A stretch of DNA of 62,210 nucleotides, from the NCBI GenBank assembly GCA_041752455.1, contig JBGSWL010000023.1, positions 1 to 62,210 on the forward strand, read 5' to 3'. A program made the translations under genes and the position numbers. Under the pieces are notes generated by a model that was not told the DNA's origin, made no database searches, and saw only the letters and a list, made by a program, of their open reading frames with translations. Source of the stretch: JBGSWL01 sp041752455 (lineage in GTDB: Bacteria; Pseudomonadota; Alphaproteobacteria; Rhizobiales; Rhizobiaceae). Shown piece after piece: positions 9,641 through 18,491 of the stretch. Each line of letters begins with the position of its first letter. Within the stretch, counting starts at the first letter, position 1.

Positions 9641-10159
9641 ATGATGCCGAACCGCGCAAAATCAGCCGTCACTGTCGTGGCCGCTCTGGTGGCCCTGTCG
9701 GGCTGTACGGTTCAGCCTCTGTATGGCACCGGACCGGATGCCACGACCGCTCAGGGGAACGCGTCTTCCATCACTGTTTCGGAAGCCAAGAACCGGATCA
9801 CCCAGCAAGTGCGCAATCATCTTGTGTACCGGCTGGGCCGTCAGGGGGCCGCAAGCGGTAACCCCCGGGACGTCGCTTTGACTGTCAGCGCGGACGTCAA
9901 GGGTGTTCTGACAGTTGGCGCTGATGGCGTATCGAACACTTCTGTACGCCAGCTCGAAATGACCGGTACAGTGAGCCTTGTCGACCCTCAGACCGACGCC
10001 GTTCTTTCGCGCGATACACGCACGACCACGGCCTCGTTCGATGCCACGGGCCAGGAATTCGCCAATGATCGCGCTCGCATCGACGCTGAAAATCGCGCGG
10101 CGCGTGAACTTGCCGAGCAGTTGTTCGTGATCCTTCGCGTGCGCCTCGCGGCCTCCTGA
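9641..10159 (+). CDS. lptE: LPS-assembly lipoprotein LptE-like
   Basis: 172 residues with a lipoprotein signal peptide: basic start, hydrophobic VTVVAALVAL and a lipobox LSGC with the acylated Cys at about residue 25. The remainder (TVQPLYG, SEAKNRITQQVRNHLVYRLGRQG, regular beta-strand pattern, C-terminal AARELAEQLFVILRVRLA) matches the short alphaproteobacterial LptE, which plugs the LptD outer-membrane channel for lipopolysaccharide. The position between leuS and holA is the standard place for this gene. ATG 9641 and ATG 9644 are both possible starts. Confidence 0.88.
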   Translation: MMPNRAKSAVTVVAALVALSGCTVQPLYGTGPDATTAQGNASSITVSEAKNRITQQVRNHLVYRLGRQGAASGNPRDVALTVSADVKGVLTVGADGVSNTSVRQLEMTGTVSLVDPQTDAVLSRDTRTTTASFDATGQEFANDRARIDAENRAARELAEQLFVILRVRLAAS

Positions 10160-10177
10160 TAGCGGGAGGGGTCTGAC

Positions 10178-11227
10178 ATGCCCGAGCTGAAGACAAACGA
10201 AGTCGACAGCTTCCTGTCAGCCAAGGCTGACCCTTCGGTTGCCGCCGTGCTGGTCTTCGGGCCCGATCACGGGCTGGTGCGAGAGCGCGCAACCCGGATT
10301 GCCAATGCCAGCGGCATTGACCGCAACGATCCGTTCTCAACCGTCATGCTGGATGGCGATGCTCTGGATGCTGCGCCCGATCGGCTGTTGTCTGAAGTAT
10401 GGACTGTTCCGATGTTCGGCGGCCGCCGCCTGATCTGGGTTCGAGACACCAGCGCACGGCGTGATCTGTACGATCAGATCAAGGCAATCCTTGCCGATCC
10501 ACCGCCGGATACGACGATCATCATCGAAGCCGGCGACATCAAGAAGGGTGCCGGTTTGCGGACGCTCGCATCAGCGCGCAACTTCGTGGCACTTCCCTGC
10601 TACGCCGACGACGAGCGCGCGCTTTCCCGACTGGTCGACGAGACATTTGCCAAATCGGGTTTGAAGCTTGAGCTCGATGCACGTCGCTTTCTGTTGGCCC
10701 ACCTTGGCGGCGACCGCATTGCCAGTCGCACCGAACTCGAAAAGGTTCTGCTATACTGTCATGGACTTACCGCGATCACCCTTGACGACGTGCGCGCTAT
10801 CTGTGGCGATTCAGCCGCGATGCGCTTTGATGATGCGACGGATGCTGTGATGACCGGAAATGTGGCGGCACTCGACACGGCGCTCACACGGTTTCTGGCG
10901 GAAGGCGGTGCACCGGCGGCAATGTTTTCCGTCCTGATGCGGCAATTCCAGCAATTGGACCGGATGAGGGCAACGCTCGAGAATGCAGGCAAAAGCGCCT
11001 CGGCCATCGTCGCGGCGGAAAAGCCTCCGATCTTTTTCACCCGGCGCCAGTCCTACGAGCGGGCATTGGCCGCCTGGCCATCGTCGGCGCTTCGTGCCGC
11101 GCTGCGCAAGATCGCCGATGCCATACTCGAAGGCCGACGTACAGGTTCACTCGATGCTGACATCCTCCGGATGACGCTTCTGTCGCTGACAGTCCAAAGC
11201 GCTCGGCGGCAGTCGCAGCGGCGCTAG
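10178..11227 (+). CDS. holA: DNA polymerase III delta subunit
   Basis: 349 residues. HolA opens the sliding clamp as part of the clamp loader during DNA replication. Recognisable stretches are VAAVLVFGPDHGLVRERA (ATPase-fold start without functional nucleotide binding), FGGRRLIWVRD, LPCYADDERAL and HLGGDRIASRTELEKVLLY, the last being the hallmark of delta proteins. It starts 18 bp after lptE, so the two are probably co-transcribed. Convergent with parB. Confidence 0.93.
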   Translation: MPELKTNEVDSFLSAKADPSVAAVLVFGPDHGLVRERATRIANASGIDRNDPFSTVMLDGDALDAAPDRLLSEVWTVPMFGGRRLIWVRDTSARRDLYDQIKAILADPPPDTTIIIEAGDIKKGAGLRTLASARNFVALPCYADDERALSRLVDETFAKSGLKLELDARRFLLAHLGGDRIASRTELEKVLLYCHGLTAITLDDVRAICGDSAAMRFDDATDAVMTGNVAALDTALTRFLAEGGAPAAMFSVLMRQFQQLDRMRATLENAGKSASAIVAAEKPPIFFTRRQSYERALAAWPSSALRAALRKIADAILEGRRTGSLDADILRMTLLSLTVQSARRQSQRR

Positions 11228-11270
11228 CCTTCCACCAGTTTCGTTTCGGTTCTGAATCGAACCCGCCCTG

Positions 11271-12155
11271 TTAAGGGGCCTGGATCATCCGGCAGATGTC
11301 GTCGAGCTGGTCGAGCGACTGATACCGGATGCGCAGTTCACCGCCTTTGCTGCCATGCCTGATCTCGACATGGTAGCCGCATGCGTCGGAAAGCATCTTC
11401 TCCAAGGCGGTCGTATCGGCATCCTTGCCAGCCCCGTCAAAGGACTTTGCTTTGGGCGCCGAAACGGAATCGCCAGCCTGTACCAAAGCCTCGGTCTGAC
11501 GCACGGACAGGCCACCATCGACGACCCGGCGAGCCAGTGCCAAAGGGTCCGATGCCGTAATCAGGCATCGGGCATGACCTGACGAGAGGATACCGTCGGA
11601 GACCATTGTCCGCACTGCGTCCGGAAGCTTCAACAGCCGAAGGGTATTGGCCACATGGCTTCGGCTCTTGCCGATGACATCGCCGAGATCGGCCTGCGTG
11701 TAGCCGTGGTCATCAATCAATTGCTGATAGCCTTGGGCTTCTTCGATCGGGTTGAGGTCGGCGCGCTGAACGTTCTCGATAATCGCCAATTCGAGCGCGG
11801 CCTTGTCATCGACATCGCGGACAATGACCGGAATCTCGGTCAGGCCGGCGCGTTGGGCCGCTCGCCAGCGCCGTTCGCCGGCGATCAGTTCAAACCCGGC
11901 GCGTCCACCTTTGGCTGGTCGCACCACGACAGGCTGTATGACGCCATGGTCCCGGATCGACCGAGTCAGTTCCTCGATTTCCTCGTCGCGGAACATCCGG
12001 CGCGGATTGTTCGGATTACGCGCGATCATCTCGATCGGAACGACACGATCATTGCCAACCAGTCGGCGCGCGGCAGGCTCCGATGGCTGATCCATATCGC
12101 CGATCAGGGCGGCGAGGCCACGGCCGAGTCGCTTCTTGGAATTGTCGTCTGCCAT
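11271..12155 (-). CDS. parB: Chromosome-partitioning protein ParB
   Basis: 294 residues, chromosomal type. The N-terminal LGRGLAALIGD motif (about 10-20) is the box that contacts ParA. The central domain has IARNPNNPRR and GERRWRAAQRAGL, the CTP-binding ParB motifs, followed by the helix-turn-helix YTQADLGDVIGKSRSHVANT that reads parS. The C-terminus dimerises. It follows parA by 52 bp. Its binding sites occur at 13627, 15624 and 15660. Confidence 0.97.
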   Translation of the reverse strand: MADDNSKKRLGRGLAALIGDMDQPSEPAARRLVGNDRVVPIEMIARNPNNPRRMFRDEEIEELTRSIRDHGVIQPVVVRPAKGGRAGFELIAGERRWRAAQRAGLTEIPVIVRDVDDKAALELAIIENVQRADLNPIEEAQGYQQLIDDHGYTQADLGDVIGKSRSHVANTLRLLKLPDAVRTMVSDGILSSGHARCLITASDPLALARRVVDGGLSVRQTEALVQAGDSVSAPKAKSFDGAGKDADTTALEKMLSDACGYHVEIRHGSKGGELRIRYQSLDQLDDICRMIQAP

Positions 12156-12207
12156 GTCTGTTCTGTCCGTTCTGTCGTTCCGTTGGTCGAGATTTCAGGC
12201 TTGCCGA

Positions 12208-12999
12208 TCAGGCCGCCTTGGCCTTGCGTTCACGTTGAATGACTTCGGAGGCAAGATTGAGATAGGCTTGGCTACCGGCACATTCGAGATCGTAGAGGAT
12301 CGCTGGCTTTCCGTGCGACGGTGCTTCAGACAGCCGGACATTGCGCGGGATAACCGTATGGTAGACCTTGTCGCCCATATGGGCGCGCACATCGTCGACC
12401 ACCTGGTTGGCGAGATTGTTGCGCTTGTCATACATCGTCATGACCACGCCCTGGATCACCAGTTGCGGATTGATCGTCGCGCGAACCTGATCGACTGTCT
12501 TGAGCAACTGGCTCAGACCTTCCAGCGCAAAGAATTCGCATTGCAGCGGCACCAGAACCGAGTTGGCAGCCGCCAATGCATTGAGGGTCAACAAGTTGAG
12601 CGATGGCGGGCAATCGATCAACACATAGGTGAACCCGGCCGATCCGGCGTCTGCCAGACCTTCGCGCAAACGAAAAACGCGGTCCTTGCGGCTGGCAATT
12701 TCCATCTCGACGCCGAGGAGGTCCATGGTCGATGGCACGATCGACAGATTGGGCACCGCCGTCGGGATAACCGTTTCGGCCAGCACGGCTTCGCCGACGA
12801 GCAGGTCATAGGACGAGATCGTGCGGTCGTCCCGGTCGATGCCGAGGCCGGTGCTGGCATTGCCCTGCGGATCAACATCCACCACAAGCACGCGCTCGCC
12901 GATTGCGGCCAGAGCCGTTGCCAGATTGATGGCCGTTGTCGTCTTTCCGACGCCGCCTTTTTGATTGGCAATCGTGATGATGCGAGGCGATCTTGCCAT
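12208..12999 (-). CDS. parA: Chromosome-partitioning ATPase ParA
   Basis: 263 residues of the Soj/ParA class without an N-terminal DNA-binding extension, typical of chromosomal ParA. The deviant Walker A is KGGVGKT (14-20) with the signature lysine, the A' motif is VVDVDPQGNAS, and Walker B is YVLIDCPPSL. It moves ParB-parS complexes apart after replication starts. It follows rsmG closely (39-bp gap), the standard rsmG-parA-parB order. Confidence 0.97.
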   Translation of the reverse strand: MARSPRIITIANQKGGVGKTTTAINLATALAAIGERVLVVDVDPQGNASTGLGIDRDDRTISSYDLLVGEAVLAETVIPTAVPNLSIVPSTMDLLGVEMEIASRKDRVFRLREGLADAGSAGFTYVLIDCPPSLNLLTLNALAAANSVLVPLQCEFFALEGLSQLLKTVDQVRATINPQLVIQGVVMTMYDKRNNLANQVVDDVRAHMGDKVYHTVIPRNVRLSEAPSHGKPAILYDLECAGSQAYLNLASEVIQRERKAKAA

Positions 13000-13038
13000 G
13001 GTGGCACTCCGCGGGCGTCACGCCCGGCATGGGTCAAT

Positions 13039-13686
13039 TCAGACGGACGTCGCCTTGCGGCGCCGAAGATTTGAAATCTCCAACACCACGGAATCTTCGG
13101 CAACGACACTGTGGTGCTCTATCAGATCGAACTCCCAAAGGGCACGGCTTTCTGCAAGTTCTTCCCGGTATCCACGCCCCTTGTGGAACAAACCAGTGGT
13201 CGATGCTGACAACCAGGGCTGTGTCCAGCTCAATAGGTCGGTTAGTGCCGCCAATGCGCGGGCCGTCACAATCTCGGGCGCGGGTATGTGGGCAATCGCC
13301 GTTTCAAGGCGCTCCACATGGACGCGCGCAGAAGGCGCAACGCTTGCTTTTGCCGCCTGCAGAAAAGCTGCCTTTTTGTGATTGCTTTCGACGAGTTGCG
13401 TACTCGACCCGGCAAATTGTTCCACCAGGATTGCGATGACCATCCCGGGAAATCCGCCGCCGGAGCCAAGGTCGACCCAATGCCGCGCTTCCGGCTTGAT
13501 TGCCAACAGTTGCGCGCTGTCGGTCACGTGCCGCAGCCAGAACTCGTCGCCCGTTGAAGATGCCACGAGATTGAGGCGGCGTGACCATTGCTGAAAGACG
13601 CCAGAAAAGGCCTCCAGCCGGTCGAACGTTTCACGTGAAACATCCCTTACGCCGGCCAGGCCAAGGGCCTTGTGGGCGGCGCTCAT
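13039..13686 (-). CDS. rsmG: 16S rRNA (guanine-527-N7)-methyltransferase
   Basis: 215 residues. The SAM-binding motif is WVDLGSGGGFPG, followed by VESNHKKAAFL and VTARALAAL, typical of RsmG/GidB. The start overlaps the end of mnmG by 4 bp, so translation is probably coupled. The codons for VSRETF near residue 16 contain a parS site (13627-13642); a parS inside rsmG is known in other alphaproteobacteria. The C-terminus ends in a short basic tail. Confidence 0.95.
   Translation of the reverse strand: MSAAHKALGLAGVRDVSRETFDRLEAFSGVFQQWSRRLNLVASSTGDEFWLRHVTDSAQLLAIKPEARHWVDLGSGGGFPGMVIAILVEQFAGSSTQLVESNHKKAAFLQAAKASVAPSARVHVERLETAIAHIPAPEIVTARALAALTDLLSWTQPWLSASTTGLFHKGRGYREELAESRALWEFDLIEHHSVVAEDSVVLEISNLRRRKATSV
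13627..13642. promoter_or_regulatory. parS site inside rsmG
   Basis: CGTTTCACGTGAAACA, one mismatch to the canonical parS TGTTTCACGTGAAACA. It encodes part of the VSRETF stretch of RsmG. Confidence 0.88.
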
Positions 13687-15566
13687 CCAGCCTGCCTCTT
13701 GGCATTCTGCATTGAGGTCTTCTGGCGGGCCAATTGAACCCGGGCCAAAATGAAGGCCAAGGCAGCCGGCGTCATGCCTTCGATCGATCGGGCTTCCGCC
13801 AGCGATGCAGGCCGGAGCCGCTCCAGCTTCTGCCGCAACTCATTGGAAAGCCCACCAAGAAGGTTATAGTCGAAATCATCCGGAATTGTCAGCAGCGCAT
13901 CACGGTTCAGCGCCGCGATATCGCGTCCCTGACGCTCGAGATACACCGCATACTGGCCTTCGATTTCAAGCCGCGAGGCAATGGCGTCCGGCAGATCCGC
14001 CAGTTCAGGCCAGATCACCCTCAACTTTTCCAGCGTCATCTCAGGAAATGATAAAAGTTCATAAGCGCTGCGGCGAACACCGTCGCGATTCATTTCGATA
14101 CCGAATCCACTTGCGGCATTCGGGGTAACCGTAAGCGACTGGATGAGCGTTCGAGCCGAATCCAACCCCCGCCGCATGGTTTCAAATCGCGTGACGCGTT
14201 TCGGCGATGCAATGCCACACTCCATCGCCAACGGGGTCATGCGCAGATCGGCATTGTCGATCCGCAACGACAACCGGTACTCGGACCGCGAAGTGAACAT
14301 GCGGTAGGGCTCCGACACACCGCGCGATACCAGATCGTCGATCATCACCCCGATGTAGCTGTCGGACCGGGAAAACCGCACCGGGGCCAAATGCAGCGCG
14401 GCCCGCGCCGCGTTCAATCCGGCGACAAGTCCTTGAGCCGCAGCCTCTTCATATCCGGTCGTTCCATTGATCTGGCCTGCAAGCCATAGCCCGGGCAGCG
14501 ACTTGAGGGCCAGGGTCGTGTCCAGCGAACGCGGATCGATATGGTCGTATTCGATCGCGTAGCCAGGCTGCAGGATGACGGCTTCCTCCAGACCGGGAAC
14601 CGTCTTCAAGATTGCCTGCTGCACATCTTCCGGGAGTGATGTCGAAATCCCGTTGGGGTAGACCGTGTCATCATCCAGCCCCTCAGGCTCGAGGAAGATC
14701 TGATGCCCGTCGCGGTCGCCAAAGCGGACGATCTTGTCCTCGATCGATGGGCAATAACGCGGACCGGAACTCGATATCCGCCCCGAATACATCGCAGACC
14801 GACCAATGTTGCCCCGGATTACCTGATGCGTCGCCTCGGTCGTCCGCGTCACCCCGCAGGCAATCTGCAGATTGGAAATCGCGTTCGTCATGAACGAGAA
14901 AGGCACCGGGTCCTCGTCGGCCTCCTGTCGACCAATCACATCCCAGTCAATTGTTCGACCGTCGAGCCGAGGCGGTGTTCCTGTTTTCAATCGGCCCATC
15001 GGCAAACCGAGTGAACGCAGACGCTGTGCCAAAGCCACGCTGGGCTGTTCCCCCATGCGGCCGGCCGGGTACGATATTTCACCGAGATGGATGAGGCCGT
15101 CAAGGAATGTGCCGGTGGTGAGGACCACACTCTTGCATGCGATCGACCGTCCATCAGCAAGGACGACACCCGCGACCGCATCATTGACCACCTTCAGATC
15201 GGCGGCTTCGCCTTCGACGACTGTCAAACTCTCGACTGCAACTATCTCGGCTTGCATCGCCTGCCGGTAAAGCTTCCGATCTGCCTGTGTCCGCGGTCCA
15301 CGAACCGCAGGGCCCTTGCGGCGATTGAGCAAGCGGAACTGGATACCTGCGGCGTCAGCCACCCGGCCCATCAAGCCGTCAAGCGCATCGATCTCTCGAA
15401 CGAGGTGACCCTTGCCAAGACCGCCAATCGCCGGATTGCAGGACATGGTGCCGATTGTATCGAACCGGTGAGTCACGAGCGCGGTTACAGCACCGGCCAC
15501 GGCACTGGCACGCGCGGCTTCAACGCCCGCATGGCCGCCACCAATCACAATCACATCATAGCTCAT
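13683..15566 (-). CDS. mnmG: tRNA uridine-34 carboxymethylaminomethyl-modifying enzyme MnmG
   Basis: 627 residues, full length. The FAD-binding dinucleotide motif is VIGGGHAGVEAA near the N-terminus; MSCNPAIGGLGKGHLVREIDALDG and GTPPRLDGRTIDW are MnmG signatures. Together with MnmE it modifies the wobble uridine of several tRNAs. The gene lies between mnmE and rsmG as in most alphaproteobacteria. Two parS sites lie just upstream. Confidence 0.97.
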   Translation of the reverse strand: MSYDVIVIGGGHAGVEAARASAVAGAVTALVTHRFDTIGTMSCNPAIGGLGKGHLVREIDALDGLMGRVADAAGIQFRLLNRRKGPAVRGPRTQADRKLYRQAMQAEIVAVESLTVVEGEAADLKVVNDAVAGVVLADGRSIACKSVVLTTGTFLDGLIHLGEISYPAGRMGEQPSVALAQRLRSLGLPMGRLKTGTPPRLDGRTIDWDVIGRQEADEDPVPFSFMTNAISNLQIACGVTRTTEATHQVIRGNIGRSAMYSGRISSSGPRYCPSIEDKIVRFGDRDGHQIFLEPEGLDDDTVYPNGISTSLPEDVQQAILKTVPGLEEAVILQPGYAIEYDHIDPRSLDTTLALKSLPGLWLAGQINGTTGYEEAAAQGLVAGLNAARAALHLAPVRFSRSDSYIGVMIDDLVSRGVSEPYRMFTSRSEYRLSLRIDNADLRMTPLAMECGIASPKRVTRFETMRRGLDSARTLIQSLTVTPNAASGFGIEMNRDGVRRSAYELLSFPEMTLEKLRVIWPELADLPDAIASRLEIEGQYAVYLERQGRDIAALNRDALLTIPDDFDYNLLGGLSNELRQKLERLRPASLAEARSIEGMTPAALAFILARVQLARQKTSMQNAKRQAG

Positions 15567-15623
15567 GAACCTTGCTCCTTGCGCCTCTGCGATGGCCTGG
15601 AGGCGCGTCGGCGGTCAAGCGAA

Positions 15624-15639
15624 TGTTTCACGTGAAACA
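15624..15639. promoter_or_regulatory. parS site, perfect consensus
   Basis: TGTTTCACGTGAAACA, identical to the canonical 16-bp parS palindrome, in the gap between mnmE and mnmG. Confidence 0.97.
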
Positions 15640-15659
15640 AGAATGCGTCGACTGCTGAA

Positions 15660-15675
15660 TGTTTCACGTGAATCA
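15660..15675. promoter_or_regulatory. parS site with one mismatch at the 3' end of mnmE
   Basis: TGTTTCACGTGAATCA, one mismatch to consensus. Its last three bases (15673-15675) are the reverse complement of the mnmE TGA stop, so the binding site and the stop codon share sequence. It lies 20 bp from the perfect site at 15624-15639. Confidence 0.85.
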
Positions 15676-16983
15676 TTTGCCGATGCAGAACGACGAGAAT
15701 ATGGCGCCGAGCACATCCTCGATACCGACGACACCGGTCACAGTTCCCAAAGCAACGCTCGCCAACCGCAGTTCTTCTGCCTTGATCTCAAGGGCAATGT
15801 CTGGTGCCAGTGCCCGGTCCAGAGCTGCCACAGCATCAGACAAACATTCAACATGGCGCTCGCGGGCAAGAAGCATCTCTTGTTCACCACCACCGATCGC
15901 CGCCTCTACACTTGTACGAATATGCGAAATCAACGGTTCAAACCCAACCCCTGAACGAACTGATATTCCGAAATCCTGAATCTCCCCCTCGCTGGTGGAA
16001 CCCATATCGATCTTGGACCGGACCCGAATCGTTTTTGCCGGGTCGATGTCAGGCAAGGGTTCAAACAACCCGTTTTCATCAAGATGAAGTACCAGATCAG
16101 CTTCAGCCGCACGGCCGAGCGCCCGCCGGATACCTTCACGCTCGACATGACTGTCTGTCGCACGCAAGCCGGCCGTATCGCTGACCAGCACAAGGTAACC
16201 ACCCAGATCGATCCGCACTTCGACAATGTCGCGCGTGGTGCCGGGTTCATCAGAGACGATAGCAACATCCGAGCCCGACAGATGGTTGAGCAAGGTTGAT
16301 TTCCCGGCATTCGGCCGACCCACGATCGCCACGCGAAAGCCATCGCGGATCATCTTGCTCCGGCGGCCATCCGCCAGATGCGACGCAATCGCCGCGCGCA
16401 ATTGCTTTAATCGTTGCGTAACCGAATCGGACACATCGTCCGGTACATCATCCTCATCGGAAAAATCGATATCCGCTTCGATCATGGCGCGCAGATCGAG
16501 AATATCCCGGCGCCAGCCTTCATAGAGTTCGCGCAGCGCACCTTGAGATTGGAGAAGCGCATAGCGGCGTTGCGCTTCGGTCTCTGCTAGCAGCAGATCC
16601 GACAACCCCTCAGCCTCCGTCAAATCGATCCGCCCGTTGGCAAAGGATCTGCGGGTAAATTCGCCGGTTTCCGCCAGGCGAATGCCATCTTGTCCGGTTG
16701 CGACTTGAAGCATGCGCGAGACCACCGCCCTGCTTCCATGAATATGGAATTCAGCGCAGTCCTCACCGGTGAAGCTTGCGGGCGCGGGCATCCAGAGCAC
16801 CAGGCCGGTATCGATGACCTCGCCTGTACTGTCACGAAGCGTGCGAAGTGTCGCACGCCGCGGCTGGGGTAGCTTTCCCGCCAAAGATACAACGAGCGCC
16901 GCCGTCTGCGGGCCGGAACACCGGACCACTGCAACGCCGGACGGAAGGCCGCCACTCGAAAGCGCAACAATCGTGTCAGACAT
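15673..16983 (-). CDS. mnmE: tRNA modification GTPase MnmE
   Basis: 436 residues with the N-terminal tetrahydrofolate-binding domain (DTIVALSSGGLPSGVAVVRCSG), helical domain and inserted G domain: GRPNAGKSTLLN (G1) and DEPGTTRD (G2). It ends in CIGK, matching the invariant C-terminal C-x-G-K active-site motif. I start at 16983 (MSDTIVAL); an in-frame start 18 bp upstream is possible. The upstream gap to rho is packed with GANTC sites. Confidence 0.96.
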   Translation of the reverse strand: MSDTIVALSSGGLPSGVAVVRCSGPQTAALVVSLAGKLPQPRRATLRTLRDSTGEVIDTGLVLWMPAPASFTGEDCAEFHIHGSRAVVSRMLQVATGQDGIRLAETGEFTRRSFANGRIDLTEAEGLSDLLLAETEAQRRYALLQSQGALRELYEGWRRDILDLRAMIEADIDFSDEDDVPDDVSDSVTQRLKQLRAAIASHLADGRRSKMIRDGFRVAIVGRPNAGKSTLLNHLSGSDVAIVSDEPGTTRDIVEVRIDLGGYLVLVSDTAGLRATDSHVEREGIRRALGRAAEADLVLHLDENGLFEPLPDIDPAKTIRVRSKIDMGSTSEGEIQDFGISVRSGVGFEPLISHIRTSVEAAIGGGEQEMLLARERHVECLSDAVAALDRALAPDIALEIKAEELRLASVALGTVTGVVGIEDVLGAIFSSFCIGK

Positions 16984-17004
16984 GGATGGCTCCACTTCCA
17001 AAGC

Positions 17005-17030
17005 AAAAGCCGGACTCTCTCGAATCCGGC
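17005..17030 (-). terminator. Hairpin with T-run downstream of rho, upstream of mnmE
   Basis: On the minus strand GCCGGA, a 10-nt loop, TCCGGC, then TTTTGC. Placed 62 bp after the rho stop and 22 bp before the mnmE start, it may end rho transcription or act as an attenuator in the mnmE leader. Confidence 0.55.
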
Positions 17031-17093
17031 TTATCGTTTCGTAGGCGAATCCAGATTCGCCGACACTTGGTTGTTTCGTTTATGAATCGAATC
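17013..17093. promoter_or_regulatory. Cluster of six GANTC (CcrM methylation) sites
   Basis: GANTC occurs at 17013, 17022, 17047, 17054, 17084 and 17089, six sites in 81 bp. Two lie in the palindrome GGCGAATC-CA-GATTCGCC (17044-17061). CcrM methylates GANTC in alphaproteobacteria and clusters mark cell-cycle promoters. The run covers the mnmE upstream region and touches the end of rho. Confidence 0.7.
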
Positions 17094-18357
17094 AAGCGTT
17101 CATTGAGTCGAAGAACTCGCCATTGGTTTTGGTCTGCTTCAGCTTGTCGTTCAGGAACTCGATCGCATCCATCGTACCCATCGGTGCAAGAATGCGGCGG
17201 AGCACATAGATCTTCTGAAGATCCTTGCGTTCGACGAGCAGCTCTTCCTTGCGTGTCCCGGACTTCAGGATGTCCATCGACGGGAAAATGCGCTTGTCCG
17301 CCACCTTGCGGTCAAGAACGATTTCCGAGTTGCCCGTGCCCTTGAACTCTTCGAAGATCACCTCGTCCATCCGGCTGCCGGTATCGATCAGCGCCGTCGC
17401 AATGATCGTCAGAGACCCACCCTCCTCGATATTACGAGCGGCACCAAAGAAACGCTTCGGCCGTTGCAGTGCGTTGGCGTCCACACCACCGGTCAACACC
17501 TTGCCCGATGACGGGACGACCGTGTTGTAGGCGCGACCCAGACGCGTGATCGAATCAAGCAGGATGACGACATCCCGGCCATGTTCGACAAGACGCTTGG
17601 CCTTTTCGATGACCATTTCCGCTACCTGCACATGGCGCGTCGCCGGTTCGTCAAACGTCGACGACACGACTTCGCCGCGCACGGAACGCTGCATGTCCGT
17701 CACTTCCTCAGGACGTTCGTCGATCAGAAGAACGATCAGGTAGCACTCCGGATGGTTGGCCGTGATCGAATGGGCAATGTTCTGCAGAAGCACCGTCTTG
17801 CCGGTGCGGGGCGGCGCGACGATGAGCGCGCGCTGACCCTTGCCGAGTGGTGCGACCAGATCGATGACACGGGCCGACAAGTCCTTCGTCGTCGGATTGT
17901 CGATCTCCATCCGCAGACGTTCATCCGGATAAAGCGGGGTCAGGTTGTCGAAATGGCTCTTGTGCTTGATACGCTCTGGGTCATCGAAATTGATCGTATT
18001 GACCTTGAGCAGCGCAAAATAGCGCTCGCCTTCCTTCGGCCCGCGGATGGGACCCTGCACGGTGTCGCCTGTCTTCAGCGAAAAGCGGCGGATCTGCGAA
18101 GGCGAAATGTAGATGTCGTCCGGGCCTGGCAGGTAGTTTGCGCTTGCAGAGCGCAAGAAGCCGAAACCGTCCTGGAGGATCTCGACAACCCCCTCACCGA
18201 TGATTTCGATTTCGTCAGCTGCAAGTTTTTTCAGAATCGCAAACATCAGTTCCTGCTTGCGCATGACACTGGCATTCTCGACATCGAGCGTTTCAGCAAA
18301 CTCGACGAGTTCCGGGGCGGATTTTTTTTGTAGGTCTTGGAGTTTCATTTGGTCCAT
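17092..18357 (-). CDS. rho: Transcription termination factor Rho
   Basis: 421 residues, normal for Rho. The N-terminal helical part (MKLQDLQKKSAPELVEFAE) leads to the cold-shock-like RNA-binding domain with GFGFLRS and YISPSQIRRF. The ATPase core has Walker A PPRTGKT, Walker B region LIVLLIDERPEEVT and the Q-loop/R-loop GGVDANALQRPKRFFGAARN. I start at 18357 (MDQMKL); the longer frame to 18378 adds seven residues. Gene order rho-mnmE-mnmG-rsmG-parAB is conserved near the origin in rhizobia. Confidence 0.97.
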   Translation of the reverse strand: MDQMKLQDLQKKSAPELVEFAETLDVENASVMRKQELMFAILKKLAADEIEIIGEGVVEILQDGFGFLRSASANYLPGPDDIYISPSQIRRFSLKTGDTVQGPIRGPKEGERYFALLKVNTINFDDPERIKHKSHFDNLTPLYPDERLRMEIDNPTTKDLSARVIDLVAPLGKGQRALIVAPPRTGKTVLLQNIAHSITANHPECYLIVLLIDERPEEVTDMQRSVRGEVVSSTFDEPATRHVQVAEMVIEKAKRLVEHGRDVVILLDSITRLGRAYNTVVPSSGKVLTGGVDANALQRPKRFFGAARNIEEGGSLTIIATALIDTGSRMDEVIFEEFKGTGNSEIVLDRKVADKRIFPSMDILKSGTRKEELLVERKDLQKIYVLRRILAPMGTMDAIEFLNDKLKQTKTNGEFFDSMNA

Positions 18358-18491
18358 GGGGTACCGGTCTTCCGGCAAAGCAGGTGGAGGGGAGTGGGGC
18401 AGGTGGCGAGATGCGCCGAACTCTGCCGATAGGAGAGGAGGCTTGGATACGCCTGAATGGCTGCAATTTCAAGCGGCCTGAGACAAAGCCC

